64,000 bases of DNA from Halorubrum sp. JWXQ-INN 858 (GCF_009806985.1 NZ_WUAX01000005.1:83363-147362); one strand, 5' to 3'. Positions 34,771-45,326 are shown, counted from the stretch's first letter. The notes: a model not told the origin generated them from the sequence alone. Numbers and translations are program-made.

Positions 34771-36957
34771 CTACGGTTTCGGTGGCGGCCCGTCGTAGGC
34801 GTCGTGGTCGCTGTAGAAGTTCAACATCGCGAACTTCAGCTTCTCCGGGGCGATGTCGAGCAGCTCCGCGCGCTCCTCGGGCGGGAACGCGTCCCGGACG
34901 GAGTACTTGCCCATGTCCGCGGTCGTGTACCGGCGGTCCACGAGGACCCGGACGCCGTAGTCGTCCGGGCCGCGTATCACGCGACCGAGCGCCTGTCTGG
35001 TCTTGCGTATCGTGGGGATCTCGACGGCGTACGACCACCCCGGGTCGCGGGACCCGCCGCGGCCCGCGAACGCGCGGTCGTACGCGTCCTGTACCGCCGC
35101 CATCCGGTCGGAGAGGTGCGGGTAGGGCACCCCCACGACGACGACCGTCCGGGCGTCGTCACCGTCGAAGCTCACCCCCTCCGCGAGGGTGCCCCACAGC
35201 GAGGTGAACAGCGCGGCGTCGTCGCTCGCGACGAACGCGTCGCGCAGCCGTTCCTCGTCCTCGCCGGGGCCGTCGAGGTGGAGCGTCCCGAGGTCCGCTC
35301 CGGCGAGCCCGCCGCCGCCGAGCCGCTCGTGGTAGCGCTCGGCCTCGCTGTAGGAGGGGAAGAAGACGAGCGTGTTGCCCGGCGTGAACCGGATCGCGTC
35401 CCGAACCAGCCCCCCGACGGCGTCCTGCGTCTCCGGGTCGTTGCGCTCGGAGGCAAACAGCGGCGGCGCGTCGACCGCGAACGTCCGGCGGTTCCCCTCG
35501 GGGTACGCCATCCCGTACGCGAGGGTGGCGGCGTCGTCGACGCCGAGCACCTCCGACGTGACGTCGAACGGGCGGAGGGTCGCGCTCATCAGTACCGACG
35601 CCGCCACCTCGTCGAACAGCTCGCTCGTGACCTCCCGCGGGATACAGGTGTACAGCTCCGCGCGGCCGTACACCTCGTCGGTGCCGCCGTCGCGGCGCAC
35701 CGAGACGACCGGGTACTGGCCGAGTGCGGTCCCCTCCGCCATCCACGTCGAGACGAAGCGGGCGGCCTGGAGGGTCCGACACTCCGTCCGGCTCGTGGTC
35801 TCGCCCTCGCGGTACCGGCGCTCGTACTCCTCGTCGAGCGCCTTCCCGAGCTGGATCGCGAGCTCGGTGTCGACGTCGATCCCGGGCCCCTCGTACCGCT
35901 GGAGAAACGCCAGCGTCAGGTCGTCCCGCCGGTCGTCGTTGGCGATAGACACGTCCTCCCACGTCTCCCCGACGCCCTCGCGCGCGCCGAACCCGAGCGC
36001 GTCGTCGTACGTCTCGACGAGCGCGTCGCGGAACGCGCCGAGGACGTTCCCCGCGGCCTCCGCGCGGGAGTCGTCGCTGTCGGCGATCTCCTCCAGCGCG
36101 GCGTCGAGGCTGTTCTCGGTGAGCGTGCGGGTCGCGTGGTCCCGGGCGGCGTCCTCGACGTTGTGCGCCTCGTCGAAGACGGTGATCACCTCGGCGGGAT
36201 CGCGGCCGATCCACCGGAAGAACTGCTCGCGGATGTTCGGGTCGAGCAGGTGGTGGTAGTTACAGACGACGAGGTCGACGCCCTCCAGTCCCTCCTTGAG
36301 CAGCTCGTAGCCGCACAGCCCCCGCTCGTCGGCGTACGCGTACACGTCTTCGGGGGTTCTGACGTCGTCGAACAGCCACGCGAAGAAGTCGTCGGTGTCC
36401 CGCGTGAGGTTGTTCCGGTAGTGGTCACAGACCGACGTCTCCTCGAAGCCGTCGAGGTCGTCGGTCACGGCGTCGAGCTCCTCCATGACGGCCTCGCGGG
36501 CCTCGGCCGCGCCCGCGTCGCCCTCGCGGCTCTCCGCGAGCAGGTCGCGCTGGCGGGCTTCCAGCTCCCGCACGTCGCCCTCCGTCTCGACCAGGTCGCG
36601 CGTGGTGTCGCGGAGCGTCTGACACTCCTGGTAGTCGACGTCGATGTGACACATCGACGCCTTCCCCTTGAACACGACCGCGCGGATCGGCTCCGTCTCG
36701 GCGATCGCGCGGGCGTCCGCGACGAACTGGCGCATCTGCTGGTGGACGTTCGTCGTGATGACGACGGTGCGGTCGTGCTCGCGGGCGTGCTCCAACGCGG
36801 GCACGAGCGCGGAGAGGGTCTTCCCGGTCCCCGGCGCGCCCTCGAACAACACGTCCTGGCCCCGGGACAGCGCGTTGGCGACCCTATCCATCGCCTCGCG
36901 CTGGTTCGGGTAGGGCTCTTCATACGGGAAGAACCGCAGGTACGACGGCGCTGACAC
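34771..36957 (-). CDS. XPD/Rad3-type DNA helicase with Fe-S domain
   Basis: A superfamily 2 5'-3' DNA helicase, 728 residues, likely to act in nucleotide excision repair. Walker A GAPGTGKT is at 40-47 and the DEAH box at 262-265. Four cysteines, C103, C112, C177 and C215, fit the 4Fe-4S cluster of the XPD family; between C112 and C177 runs a charged coiled segment (about 115-170). Motif VI is the QALGRVIRGPDDYG block near the C-terminus. The start codon is GTG. With uvrB and radA it adds to a repair-rich window. Confidence 0.92.
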   Translation of the reverse strand: MSAPSYLRFFPYEEPYPNQREAMDRVANALSRGQDVLFEGAPGTGKTLSALVPALEHAREHDRTVVITTNVHQQMRQFVADARAIAETEPIRAVVFKGKASMCHIDVDYQECQTLRDTTRDLVETEGDVRELEARQRDLLAESREGDAGAAEAREAVMEELDAVTDDLDGFEETSVCDHYRNNLTRDTDDFFAWLFDDVRTPEDVYAYADERGLCGYELLKEGLEGVDLVVCNYHHLLDPNIREQFFRWIGRDPAEVITVFDEAHNVEDAARDHATRTLTENSLDAALEEIADSDDSRAEAAGNVLGAFRDALVETYDDALGFGAREGVGETWEDVSIANDDRRDDLTLAFLQRYEGPGIDVDTELAIQLGKALDEEYERRYREGETTSRTECRTLQAARFVSTWMAEGTALGQYPVVSVRRDGGTDEVYGRAELYTCIPREVTSELFDEVAASVLMSATLRPFDVTSEVLGVDDAATLAYGMAYPEGNRRTFAVDAPPLFASERNDPETQDAVGGLVRDAIRFTPGNTLVFFPSYSEAERYHERLGGGGLAGADLGTLHLDGPGEDEERLRDAFVASDDAALFTSLWGTLAEGVSFDGDDARTVVVVGVPYPHLSDRMAAVQDAYDRAFAGRGGSRDPGWSYAVEIPTIRKTRQALGRVIRGPDDYGVRVLVDRRYTTADMGKYSVRDAFPPEERAELLDIAPEKLKFAMLNFYSDHDAYDGPPPKP

Positions 36958-37162
36958 GGTCCCGGTTTCGGCGGCATCGGCTAAAAGGGGTCGGGTACCT
37001 CCGTGGAAGTGGTCGATCCCTCCGTTGGGTCGGGTCGCCCGATCGCACGTGGTCGGAGGAGGCCCGCCGTTCGAACCTCGTATATATGCGTTTGGGACGT
37101 GAGCGCACCGGACACACTTTCCCGGCAGGTATTACCTCTTTCATGGCGTCCGATCGGCCGCT

Positions 37163-37627
37163 ATGGCGACTGAAACCGCGACGGCGACGGACGTATCGAC
37201 CGGGACCGACGAGTGGAAGGCGGGGATGGTTGGGGGGCTCGCCGGCGGGCTCGTCTTCGGCGCGTTGATGTCGATGATGATGCCACACATCGTCGAGACG
37301 GCGATCCCCGGGATGTACGGGCTGCCGGCGAGCGGGACGGTCGGCTGGGGGATCCACATGGCTCACTCGGCGGTGCTGGGTGTCGTCTTCGCCGGGATCG
37401 TCGGCCTCCGTCCCGAACTCGGGGCGAGCACGGGGAGATCCGTCGGGGTCGGCGTCGCCTACGGCGTCGTGCTCTGGGTCGTGCTCGCGACGTTCGTCAT
37501 GCCCGCGTGGGTCGGCGCGATGACGCCGATGAGCCCGCCCGTCCCCGACGTCAACCCGATGAGCCTCGTCGGACACGTCGTCTACGGGGCCGTCCTCGGC
37601 GGCGTCTACGCCGCCGTCGGAAACTGA
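37163..37627 (+). CDS. Membrane protein, function unknown
   Basis: 154 residues with four predicted membrane helices (about 22-42, 62-82, 92-112, 130-152) and Gly-rich helix contacts (GGLAGGLVFGAL, GHVVYGAVLGGVY). Homologues are common in haloarchaea, usually without a function. TATATATG about 80 nt upstream may be the TATA element; the ATG is separated from it by a short leader. Confidence 0.62.
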   Translation: MATETATATDVSTGTDEWKAGMVGGLAGGLVFGALMSMMMPHIVETAIPGMYGLPASGTVGWGIHMAHSAVLGVVFAGIVGLRPELGASTGRSVGVGVAYGVVLWVVLATFVMPAWVGAMTPMSPPVPDVNPMSLVGHVVYGAVLGGVYAAVGN

Positions 37628-37644
37628 TCGGATCGGGCCCTTCC

Positions 37645-37735
37645 TGCACGACGCGTTGCTGTACGACACGGTTCTGTACGACGCGTTTCTGTACGATGCG
37701 GTTCGTGCACGACACGGTTCTGTGCGATCCGCTTT
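37645..37735. repeat. 15-bp tandem repeat (5-6 copies)
   Basis: Copies of TGTACGACRCGGTTC or near variants at a 15-16 bp interval between the membrane protein gene and the ACT gene. No plausible gene uses the frame. Confidence 0.85.
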
Positions 37736-37802
37736 CGCTACCCACACCGTCCGGCGTTCGTCCCCCGCTTTCCTTCGCTCTCGTCCGCGCCCGCCACCGG
37801 CC

Positions 37803-37809
37803 TTTTTAA
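37803..37809 (+). promoter_or_regulatory. TATA-like box of the ACT gene
   Basis: TTTTTAAG about 27 nt before the ATG at 37835, just after the 15-bp repeat array. Confidence 0.55.
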
Positions 37810-37834
37810 GCGCCCGCGCCGAGCACCCGTACGA

Positions 37835-38335
37835 ATGTTCGACGAGATCCTCGAGAAGTTCGAGGGGTCCCCCAGCCAGCAGGCCGTGATCCGGCTCCTC
37901 CTGGAGCGTGGCTTCTCCGTCAACGAGGCGGGGCGGGTCGTCTCCGGCGGGATCGAGATCCCGTACACGGGTATCGCGCGCGAGCTCGACGTCGACCGGC
38001 GCGTGGTGGACTCGACCACCGACGCGATCCTCGCGGACCCCGACCTCCGGCGGATCTTCGCCAACATCTCGTCGGTGCCGAGCCTGATGGACCTCGCGCC
38101 CGTCCTCGATCTCACCGTGCTCACGATCGAGGTCGCGGCCGCCGACGAGGCCGGGATCGTCGCCGAGGTGACGGGGATCCTCGCGGACCACGGAGTCCCG
38201 ATCCGGCAGGTGTTGAGCGAGGACCCAGAGTTCACCGACGACCCCAAGCTGTACGTGATCACCGACGCTGATCTCCCCGGCGAGCTGCTCGTCGAGATCC
38301 GCGAACTGGGGTACGTCCGGCGCGTCGGTTTTTAA
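37835..38335 (+). CDS. HTH-ACT amino acid-binding regulator
   Basis: 166 residues. The N-terminal half is a helix-turn-helix (SQQAVIRLLLERGFSVN, GIARELDVDRRVVDSTTDAI) and the C-terminal half an ACT domain (LTIEVAAADEAGIVAEVTGILADHGVPIRQVL). ACT domains bind amino acids, so this is likely a transcriptional sensor of an amino acid. The target is unknown; it lies upstream of radA but with 200 bp between, so the two are probably separate units. Confidence 0.82.
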   Translation: MFDEILEKFEGSPSQQAVIRLLLERGFSVNEAGRVVSGGIEIPYTGIARELDVDRRVVDSTTDAILADPDLRRIFANISSVPSLMDLAPVLDLTVLTIEVAAADEAGIVAEVTGILADHGVPIRQVLSEDPEFTDDPKLYVITDADLPGELLVEIRELGYVRRVGF

Positions 38336-38513
38336 GGGTCCTCGATGACGTGCGTTCCATCGTCCGTTAGCGGAGCACGTTCGCCCGACGCTCGGCCATG
38401 AGTTTCGCTCGCACACGGTTCGGGCGGGTGCCACGATTTAGATGGGATGAGGAGCCACCCGCCCACCGAGGGATCGATCGGGTCGTTTCACTTTCAGTAC
38501 GGTGTAAACGAGG

Positions 38514-38520
38514 CTTTATA
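38514..38520 (+). promoter_or_regulatory. TATA box of radA
   Basis: CTTTATA, 21-27 nt before the ATG at 38541, gives a leaderless radA transcript. A GTAAACG just upstream could be part of the BRE. Confidence 0.6.
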
Positions 38521-38540
38521 CCCGAAGCCGAACAAGCCGG

Positions 38541-39578
38541 ATGTACATGCCCGAAGACGAACTCGAGGACCTCCCAGGCGTCGGCCCCGCGACCGCGGAC
38601 AAGCTCGTCGAAAACGGATTCGAGAGCTACCAGTCGATCGCCGTGGCGAGCCCCGGCGAGATGTCGAACACCGCGGACATCGGCGAGTCGTCGGCGGCGG
38701 ACATCATCAACGCGGCCCGCAAGGCCGCCGACGTCGGCGGCTTCGAGACGGGCGCGACCGTGCTCGAACGACGCCAGGAGATCGGGAAGCTCTCCTGGCA
38801 GATCGACGAGGTCGACGACCTGCTCGGCGGCGGTATCGAGACCCAGTCGATCACCGAGGTGTACGGCGAGTTCGGCTCCGGGAAGTCACAGGTGACCCAC
38901 CAGATGTCCGTCAACGTCCAGCTTTCCAAGGAGAACGGCGGGCTCGACGGCGGCTGCATCTTCGTCGACTCCGAGGACACGTTCCGTCCCGAGCGGATCG
39001 ACGACATGGTCCGCGGGCTCGACGACGAGATCCTCGCCGACGAGATGGAGCGCCGCGAGATCGAGGGGACCCCGGCGAGCGAGGAAGCGATGGAGGAGCT
39101 CGTCGCGGCGTTCCTCGACCAGATCCACGTCGCGAAGGCGTTCAACTCCAACCACCAGATCCTGCTCGCGGAGAAGGCCAAGGAGCTCGCGGGCGAACAG
39201 GAGGAGGGCGAATGGCCCATCCGGATCGTCTGCGTCGACTCGCTGACCGCCCACTTCCGCGCGGAGTACGTCGGCCGTGGGGAGCTGGCCGACCGTCAGC
39301 AGAAGCTCAACAAACACCTCCACGACCTGATGCGGATCGGCGACCTGTTCAACACCGCCATCCTCGTCACGAACCAGGTCGCGTCCAACCCCGACTCCTA
39401 CTTCGGCGACCCGACGCAGGCGATCGGCGGCAACATCCTCGGTCACGCCTCCACCTTCCGGATGTATCTCCGGAAATCGAAGGGCGACAAGCGGATCGTT
39501 CGGCTCATCGACGCGCCGAACCTCCCCGACGGCGAGGCCGTGATGCGCGTCCAGGGAGCCGGCCTGAAACCCGAGTAG
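38541..39578 (+). CDS. radA: DNA repair and recombination protein RadA
   Basis: The archaeal RecA/Rad51 recombinase, 345 residues. An N-terminal HhH domain ([20 protein letters not shown]) precedes the RecA core with Walker A GEFGSGKS (about 109-116), Walker [18 protein letters not shown], and the L1/L2 region including [20 protein letters not shown]. No intein is present. A second ATG lies two codons later. It drives strand exchange in homologous recombination. Confidence 0.97.
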   Translation: MYMPEDELEDLPGVGPATADKLVENGFESYQSIAVASPGEMSNTADIGESSAADIINAARKAADVGGFETGATVLERRQEIGKLSWQIDEVDDLLGGGIETQSITEVYGEFGSGKSQVTHQMSVNVQLSKENGGLDGGCIFVDSEDTFRPERIDDMVRGLDDEILADEMERREIEGTPASEEAMEELVAAFLDQIHVAKAFNSNHQILLAEKAKELAGEQEEGEWPIRIVCVDSLTAHFRAEYVGRGELADRQQKLNKHLHDLMRIGDLFNTAILVTNQVASNPDSYFGDPTQAIGGNILGHASTFRMYLRKSKGDKRIVRLIDAPNLPDGEAVMRVQGAGLKPE

Positions 39579-39610
39579 GCCGCACGCGCCCCTTCGGCGC
39601 AGGGCAACCG

Positions 39611-39673
39611 CCGCTCTAACGTCCCTCCGACGCCCCTCCGGTGCGGGGCGACGGCCGCTCTAACGTCCCTCCG
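39611..39673. repeat. 19-bp direct repeat 44 bp apart
   Basis: CCGCTCTAACGTCCCTCCG occurs at 39611-39629 and again at 39655-39673, with GC-rich DNA between. It lies just after radA. Confidence 0.85.
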
Positions 39674-40125
39674 GCATCCCCCGGCATCCGTTCGGTCCCC
39701 GTGATCGGGCGGGTGGACGAACGTCTAATTCCCGGTCAAACGGCTGAAACGGGCGTTTACGGAGGTCCTACCCGCTTATTCGCGCTCGGTTCCCCGAGTG
39801 CCGCGGCGATTATTGCCTGATAATGGCGCGCCCGACACGACAGGCCGCGAAGTCGCCGGCTTCCGCGACATCTCCGCGATCCCCGACGGGTCACACGTTC
39901 AGTTCTCGCGCAACAGTTGCCGAAGTATCGGCGAAGGAACGACCTTATACACCATAATGTTGTCCGTATATTCCACACCGCGTGATTTATCAACGCTATT
40001 TTTTGTGAAACCCAACTCGAACGTTTATATACTTCTGTTACACGACCTGGATACGTGATTCATAACACGAACACGGACGAAACGCGTTGTATCTCGGACA
40101 TTCGTTTAACTGAGGTGGGTGAGGC
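39674..40125 (+). promoter_or_regulatory. AT-rich promoter region of the ammonium transporter
   Basis: About 450 bp without a supported gene. From 39940 the DNA turns AT-rich. TTTATAT at 40024-40030 is a strong TATA box; initiation near 40055 would leave a leader of about 70 nt. A Shine-Dalgarno-like GAGGTG (40112-40117) precedes the GTG start. The long AT-rich stretch and leader suggest nitrogen-dependent control. Confidence 0.55.
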
Positions 40126-41820
40126 GTGACACTGGGCGTACTCGCCCAGGTCGATCCGACCGTCCTCGCCGAAGGGGTGAACCTGATGTGGGTCGCGTTG
40201 GTCTGTTTCCTGATCTTCTTCATGCACGCCGGCTTCGCCATGCTGGAGGCGGGACAGGTGCGCGCGAAGAACGTGGCGAACCAGCTCACGAAGAACCTGC
40301 TCACGTGGAGCGTCGGCATCGTGGCGTACTTCTTCCTCGGCTTCGCGATCGAGGGGATCGTCGGCTCGCTCACGGGCGGCAGCGGGTTCCCCGGCGGCGC
40401 GTTCACCGAGGTCATGGGGGCGGCCGACGGCGACTGGGTCACCGGCTGGCTGTTCGGTGCCGTCTTCGCGATGACGGCGGCGACCATCGTCTCGGGCGCG
40501 GTCGCTGGCCGCGTGAAACTCCGCGCGTACGTCACGTACACTCTGGCGCTCTCGGCAGTCATCTACCCGGTCATCGTCGGCTTCACGTGGGCCGGCGGCT
40601 TCCTCGAGGCGTCGCTCGGCTTCCACGACTTCGCGGGCGGGATGATCGTCCACGGGATGGGCGGTATCGCCGGTCTCACGGCGGCGTACGTGCTCGGCCC
40701 GCGCATGGACCGGTACGCCGATGACGGCTCGACGAACGTCATCCCCGGACACTCGATGACGTTCGCGGTGCTCGGCACGCTCGTGCTGGCGTTCGGCTGG
40801 TACGGCTTCAACGTCGGCACGACCGCGACCGTCTTCGCGGTCGATGGCGGCGAACTCGTCCTCGACGGCTACGCGGTCGTCGGCCGCGTCGCGCTCGCGA
40901 CGACGGTCGGCATGGCGCTCGGTGCCATCGGTGCAGCGATCGCCTCGCTGTACGTGACGAAGAAGGTCGACACCCTCTACGTCGCGAACGGGCTGCTCGC
41001 CGGGCTCGTCGGCGTCACCGGGATCGCCGACGTCGTCACCTGGTGGGGTGCCATGCTGGTCGCGCTGCTTTGCGGGCTCCAGCTGCCGTTCGTCTTCGAG
41101 TACGTCTCGGACTCCCTCAAGATCGACGACGTCTGTGCGGTGTTCCCCGTCCACGGCTCCGCGGGCGCGCTCGGCATCCTCGCGCTCCCGTTCGTTCACG
41201 TCGACGGCTTCTCGACGAGCCTGCTCGTCGCGCAGGTGTCCGGCGTCGCGGTCATCACGCTCTGGACGGTCGCCGCCACCGCCGCGCTGTTCGGCCTGTT
41301 CAAGGCGATCGGTCAGGCCCGCGTCACGCCCGAACACGAACGTGACGGGCTCGACGTGAGCGAACACGGCGTCGAGACGTACCCCGAGTTCGGCAAGCCG
41401 GGAGTCGCGACCGACGGCGGCGCGGTCGCCGCCGCTTCCGAGTCGCCCCGCGCCGACGGCGGCGCGGAGGCCGGCACGGAGATCAAGATGGTCACCGCCA
41501 TCGTCCGCCCGGACAGGCTCGGCGCGATCAAGACCGCGCTCGCGGAGATCGGCGCCCCGTCGCTCACGGTGACGAACGTCTCCGGCCGCGGGTCCCAGCC
41601 CGCGAAGACGGGGCAGTGGCGCGGCGAGGAGTTCGTCGTCGACCTCCACCAGAAGGTGAAAGTCGACGTCGTCGTCGCCGACATCCCGGCCGACGAGGTG
41701 GCCGAGGCGATCCGCGGGGCCGCCTCCACTGGCGAACCGGGCGACGGCAAAGTGTTCGTTCTTCCGGTCGAGGACGCACTGCAGGTCCGCACCGGCGTGA
41801 CCGGCACGGAGGCGGTCTGA
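40126..41820 (+). CDS. amt: Ammonium transporter with fused C-terminal PII domain
   Basis: A 564-residue protein. Residues 1-430 form the Amt channel: about 11 membrane helices, the start motif [16 protein letters not shown], and the two pore histidines in [11 protein letters not shown] and VFPVHGSAG. After an Ala/Glu/Asp linker, residues about 452-564 form a PII/GlnK domain ([56 protein letters not shown]). In most organisms GlnK is a separate trimer that plugs Amt; here each channel trimer would carry its own plug. The T-loop ([14 protein letters not shown]) has no Tyr, so uridylylation is not expected. The start is GTG behind an SD-like GAGGTG. Confidence 0.93.
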   Translation: MTLGVLAQVDPTVLAEGVNLMWVALVCFLIFFMHAGFAMLEAGQVRAKNVANQLTKNLLTWSVGIVAYFFLGFAIEGIVGSLTGGSGFPGGAFTEVMGAADGDWVTGWLFGAVFAMTAATIVSGAVAGRVKLRAYVTYTLALSAVIYPVIVGFTWAGGFLEASLGFHDFAGGMIVHGMGGIAGLTAAYVLGPRMDRYADDGSTNVIPGHSMTFAVLGTLVLAFGWYGFNVGTTATVFAVDGGELVLDGYAVVGRVALATTVGMALGAIGAAIASLYVTKKVDTLYVANGLLAGLVGVTGIADVVTWWGAMLVALLCGLQLPFVFEYVSDSLKIDDVCAVFPVHGSAGALGILALPFVHVDGFSTSLLVAQVSGVAVITLWTVAATAALFGLFKAIGQARVTPEHERDGLDVSEHGVETYPEFGKPGVATDGGAVAAASESPRADGGAEAGTEIKMVTAIVRPDRLGAIKTALAEIGAPSLTVTNVSGRGSQPAKTGQWRGEEFVVDLHQKVKVDVVVADIPADEVAEAIRGAASTGEPGDGKVFVLPVEDALQVRTGVTGTEAV

Positions 41821-41901
41821 CCGGCCCCGACCGTCACTTCGTCGATCCACGCGCCGGAGTGACCAACGCTACGGGCGATCCATCCTCTGGACGATCCTCA
41901 G

Positions 41902-42321
41902 TTACCGACTGACCCGCCGACGAGCGGCCGCGATCACGTGGCCCACTGCGGAGGCGGCCACGGCACCGAGAACCGCGTACGCCGGCAGCGCCCAGACGCT
42001 CAGGGCGGTCACGAACAGGACCGTCTGTCGCAGGACCAGTCCCGTCCCGAGCGTGAACGCGAGGTAGACGCCGTACCCGAGGAAGCCGACCGCGAACGCG
42101 AGGTACCCGAGGGCGGACGCGAACGCGCCCTCGACCCAGCCGTCGCTCGGCCGGTCAACGAGGGATCCGGCGACCGCGCCGCCACAGAGTCCCGCCACGA
42201 GCACCGTCCCGGAGGGGGCGTCGGCGCGTGCAACGTACGCGCCGAGGACGGCGGCCTGTGCGGCCGCTCCGGCGAGGACGGGCGGGCGGGACAGCCCGTA
42301 CAGGAGGTCACGGGGTCGCAT
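41902..42321 (-). CDS. Small membrane protein, function unknown
   Basis: 139 residues with four predicted hydrophobic segments (about 15-33, 37-54, 66-90, 95-128) and a basic C-terminus (AARRRVSR). I see no known family signature. Start at the ATG 42321 ([12 protein letters not shown]). It is divergent from hemL and convergent with the ammonium transporter. Confidence 0.55.
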   Translation of the reverse strand: MRPRDLLYGLSRPPVLAGAAAQAAVLGAYVARADAPSGTVLVAGLCGGAVAGSLVDRPSDGWVEGAFASALGYLAFAVGFLGYGVYLAFTLGTGLVLRQTVLFVTALSVWALPAYAVLGAVAASAVGHVIAAARRRVSR

Positions 42322-42405
42322 GTCCCGATCACGTCGCCACGGACGGTTGGCGGTTTCGGAGCCGCCTCGGCAACTACTTTCTACCCCCCGGTCCAACCGT
42401 CGCGT

Positions 42406-43743
42406 ATGAACCACGAGCGCTCGCGCGCGCTGTACGACCGCGCGCTGTCGGTGCTGCCGGGCGGCGTCAACTCCTCGGTCCGGGCGACGATGCCGCATCC
42501 CGTCTTCGTCGAGCGCGGCGACGGCGGCCACGTCATCGACGCCGACGGCAACCGCTACGTCGACTGGGTGATGGGGTACGGCCCCCTGCTGTACGGCCAC
42601 GACCTCCCGGAGCCCGTCGAGTCGGCGATCCAGTCGTACGCGGCGGCGGGGCCGATGTACGGCGCGCCGACGGAGATCGAGGTCGAGCACGCGGAGTTCG
42701 TCGCCCGTCACGTCCCGAGCGTCGAATCGATCCGGTTCGTCAACTCGGGCACCGAGGCGACCGTCTCCGCGGTGCGGCTCGCGCGCGGCTACACCGGGCG
42801 CGACAAGGTCGTCGTCATGCAGGGCGGCTACCACGGCGCACAGGAGTCGACGCTCGTCGAAGGCACCCCCGAGCGCCGCCGGCCGTCGACGGCCGGGATC
42901 CCCGAGGCGTTCGCGGAGCACACTCTGCCGATCCCGTTCAACGACGCCGAGGCCGCCGCGGAGGTGTTCGAGGCGTACGGCGACGAGATCGCGGCGGTCC
43001 TCGTCGAGCCGATCCTCGCCAACAAGGGGATCGTGGCTCCCGTCGACGGCTACCACGAGACGCTGCGCGACCTCTGTACGGATCACGGCGCGCTGTTGGT
43101 GTTCGACGAGGTCATCACGGGGTTCCGCGTCGGCGGGCTCGGCTGTGCGCAGTCGAAGTTCGGCGTGACGCCGGACCTCACCACGTTCGGGAAGGTCATC
43201 GGCGGCGGCTTCCCGGTCGGTGCGATCGGCGGCCGCGCGGAAGTCATCGAGCGCTTCACGCCGTCGGGCGACGTGTTCCAGTCGGGGACGTTCTCCGGGC
43301 ATCCCGTCACGATGGCGGCGGGGAAGGCGTCGCTCGAGTACGCCGCCGAGCACGACGTGTACGACCACGTCAACCGGCTCGGCCGGCTGCTTCGCGAGGG
43401 GATCGCGGAGATCTGTGCCGAGCGCGCGCCCGAGTACACCGTCGTGGGAACCGATTCGATGTTCAAGACGGTGTTCACCCGCGAGGGTCCCGACGACGTC
43501 GACGCCTGCTGTGCGGGCGGCTGTCGGCAGAGTCCCGACTGTGCGCGCTACGACTACTGCCCGAAGACGGGCGCCGACGTCGCGAACGCGGCGACGGACC
43601 GCTGGGAGCGGGTGTTCTGGCAGGAGATGAAGGACCGTGGAGTGCTCCTCACCGCCAACCAGTTCGAGTGTCAGTTCACCTCCTACGCGCACACGGAGGC
43701 GGACGTCGAGGAGACGCTGGAGGCGTACCGCGAGGTCTTATAA
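42406..43743 (+). CDS. hemL: Glutamate-1-semialdehyde 2,1-aminomutase
   Basis: A PLP enzyme that converts glutamate-1-semialdehyde to 5-aminolevulinate in haem and cobalamin synthesis. 445 residues. The PLP lysine is K263 in [13 protein letters not shown], with [11 protein letters not shown] at the N-terminus and [13 protein letters not shown] preceding. An unusual Cys-rich insertion, C368-C-x3-C-x5-C-x5-C385, lies in the C-terminal domain before the [13 protein letters not shown] end; the bacterial enzyme has no such element. Its ATG is about 85 bp from the divergent membrane protein. Confidence 0.95.
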   Translation: MNHERSRALYDRALSVLPGGVNSSVRATMPHPVFVERGDGGHVIDADGNRYVDWVMGYGPLLYGHDLPEPVESAIQSYAAAGPMYGAPTEIEVEHAEFVARHVPSVESIRFVNSGTEATVSAVRLARGYTGRDKVVVMQGGYHGAQESTLVEGTPERRRPSTAGIPEAFAEHTLPIPFNDAEAAAEVFEAYGDEIAAVLVEPILANKGIVAPVDGYHETLRDLCTDHGALLVFDEVITGFRVGGLGCAQSKFGVTPDLTTFGKVIGGGFPVGAIGGRAEVIERFTPSGDVFQSGTFSGHPVTMAAGKASLEYAAEHDVYDHVNRLGRLLREGIAEICAERAPEYTVVGTDSMFKTVFTREGPDDVDACCAGGCRQSPDCARYDYCPKTGADVANAATDRWERVFWQEMKDRGVLLTANQFECQFTSYAHTEADVEETLEAYREVL

Positions 43744-43810
43744 GGGGGACCGTTTCGCACGGCGTCCGCCGGACCGTTTCGTACGGCGTCAGCCGGGCCG
43801 TTCCGGGCGA

Positions 43811-44923
43811 CTACAGGTCGGCGACGTCCTCGATCGCGTCGGTGAGCGCCTCGATGCTCTCGACGGTGTGTTCGCCCATGTGACCGATACGGAACGTCTC
43901 CTCGCCGATGTCACCGTAGCCGTTCGAGAACACCATGTCGTACTCCTCGGACACCGTCTCGATGGTGTCGGCGACGTCGATGCCCTGCGTGTTCTCGATG
44001 CAGGTGACCGTCCGCGACTCGTACCCCTCCTCGGCGAACAGGTCGAAGTGCTCGCGGGCCCACTCGCGGGTGTACTCGGCCATCTCCCGGTGGCGCTCGT
44101 CGCGTGCCGCGTGGGTCTCCTCGAGCATGTGTTTCATCTGTTGGCGGTACGCCAGCATGAGCGGGATGGCCGGCGTCGAATGGGTCTGCCCCTTCCGGTC
44201 GTAGTAGTCGATACAACGCCGGAAGCCGCCGTACCACGACGAGGTGTCCTTCTCGACCTCCCGTTCGTAGGCGTCGTCGCTGACGACGCAGACGGCGAGC
44301 CCCGGGGGCATCGCGAACGCCTTCTGGACGGAAGTGAAGATCGCGTCGATGCCGTGCGCCTCGATGTCGACGTAGTCGCCGCCGAGCGCGGAGATGGCGT
44401 CGACGACGAAGTAGGTGTCCGGGTAGTCGGCGACGACGTCGCCGATCTCCTCGATCGGGTTGCGGACGCCGGTCGACGTCTCGTTCATCACGACGGTGAC
44501 GGCGTCGTAGCCGTCGTCGCTCGCCTCGAGCGCCTCACGGACGTCCTCGGGCTTGACCGCAGCCCCCCACTCGTACTCGATCCGGTCGACGTCCTTGCCC
44601 AGCCGCTCGGCGACGTTCGCCTGTCGTTCGCTGAAGCTCCCGGAGGTCGGACAGAGCACGCCGCCGTCGTCGACCAGGTTGAGCGTCGTCGCCTCCCAGA
44701 ACTCCGTCCCCGAGGCGGTGAGGACGATGACGTCGTTGTCCGTACCGAGGAACTCCTTCGTGTCCTCGACGATGGTCGTGTACAGGTCCGTCATCCGGTC
44801 CATGCGGTGGCCGAACATCGGCTCGGCCATGGCCTCGATGACGTCCTCGCGCACCTCCGTCGGGCCGGGGAGGTACAGCGTCTTGTTCGGGTAGTCGTCT
44901 CGATATTCGCGTTTCTCTGTCAC
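43811..44923 (-). CDS. Class V aminotransferase (alanine-glyoxylate/serine-pyruvate type)
   Basis: A 370-residue PLP enzyme of fold type I. LYLPGPTEVREDVIEAM and PMFGHR at the N-terminus, the Asp-containing strand FVVDAISALGGDYVD, and the PLP Lys in TSVQKAFAMPPG. The group interconverts glyoxylate/glycine or serine/pyruvate; the exact amino donor cannot be read from sequence. I chose the GTG at 44923 (VTEKREYRDDYPN) because GGTGG lies 5-9 nt before it; an ATG at 45010 would add 29 unlikely residues. It is convergent with hemL. Confidence 0.85.
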   Translation of the reverse strand: MTEKREYRDDYPNKTLYLPGPTEVREDVIEAMAEPMFGHRMDRMTDLYTTIVEDTKEFLGTDNDVIVLTASGTEFWEATTLNLVDDGGVLCPTSGSFSERQANVAERLGKDVDRIEYEWGAAVKPEDVREALEASDDGYDAVTVVMNETSTGVRNPIEEIGDVVADYPDTYFVVDAISALGGDYVDIEAHGIDAIFTSVQKAFAMPPGLAVCVVSDDAYEREVEKDTSSWYGGFRRCIDYYDRKGQTHSTPAIPLMLAYRQQMKHMLEETHAARDERHREMAEYTREWAREHFDLFAEEGYESRTVTCIENTQGIDVADTIETVSEEYDMVFSNGYGDIGEETFRIGHMGEHTVESIEALTDAIEDVADL

Positions 44924-45070
44924 TGGAACCACCTGATACTGTATCCCGCGTCGCGAGGCGACATGGTACTTTTGATGCCGCGTCGGTTCGCCGTCGACGC
45001 GCCCGTCCATCCCCCATTCGCCTCTCCCGTGTTCACCTCACCCGTTGCCGATCGCCTGCGGATCGCCTGC

Positions 45071-45118
45071 CCGTCGCTCGTCGCGTTCGCCCGCCCGTCG
45101 CTCGTCGCGTTCGCCCGC
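45071..45118. repeat. 24-bp perfect tandem duplication
   Basis: Two adjacent identical copies of a 24-bp unit beginning CCGTCGCTCGTCGCG. They lie in the intergenic region upstream of the aminotransferase. Confidence 0.88.
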
Positions 45119-45326
45119 CGTGTTCGCCTGCCCGTCGCCCACGCCGATCGGGCATGATAATTCGGTATATTCTAGTCTGCTGATTATTTGTACACGCCGT
45201 ACCATGGGAGTTCTTACGTGGTGTTGGTGGTGTTTTCAGACGCTTTAACGATGTGTGACATGGTAGCTTATCTCAGAACATATATGAAATATGAAAGCTT
45301 ATGTTCGCCCGGCGCTGAACGCCTGT
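45119..45326. other. AT-rich intergenic island
   Basis: From about 45155 to 45312 the DNA is far more AT-rich than the rest (GATAATTCGGTATATTC, TGATTATTTG, ACATATATGAAATATG). It holds several TATA-like elements but no gene; it probably contains the promoter of the small 45327 gene. Composition may also mark a decayed insertion. Confidence 0.4.

Noticed and set aside
39798..40058. 86-codon frame upstream of the ammonium transporter
   Set aside because: It spans AT-rich promoter DNA and the transporter TATA box, has no recognisable domain and mixed codon use.
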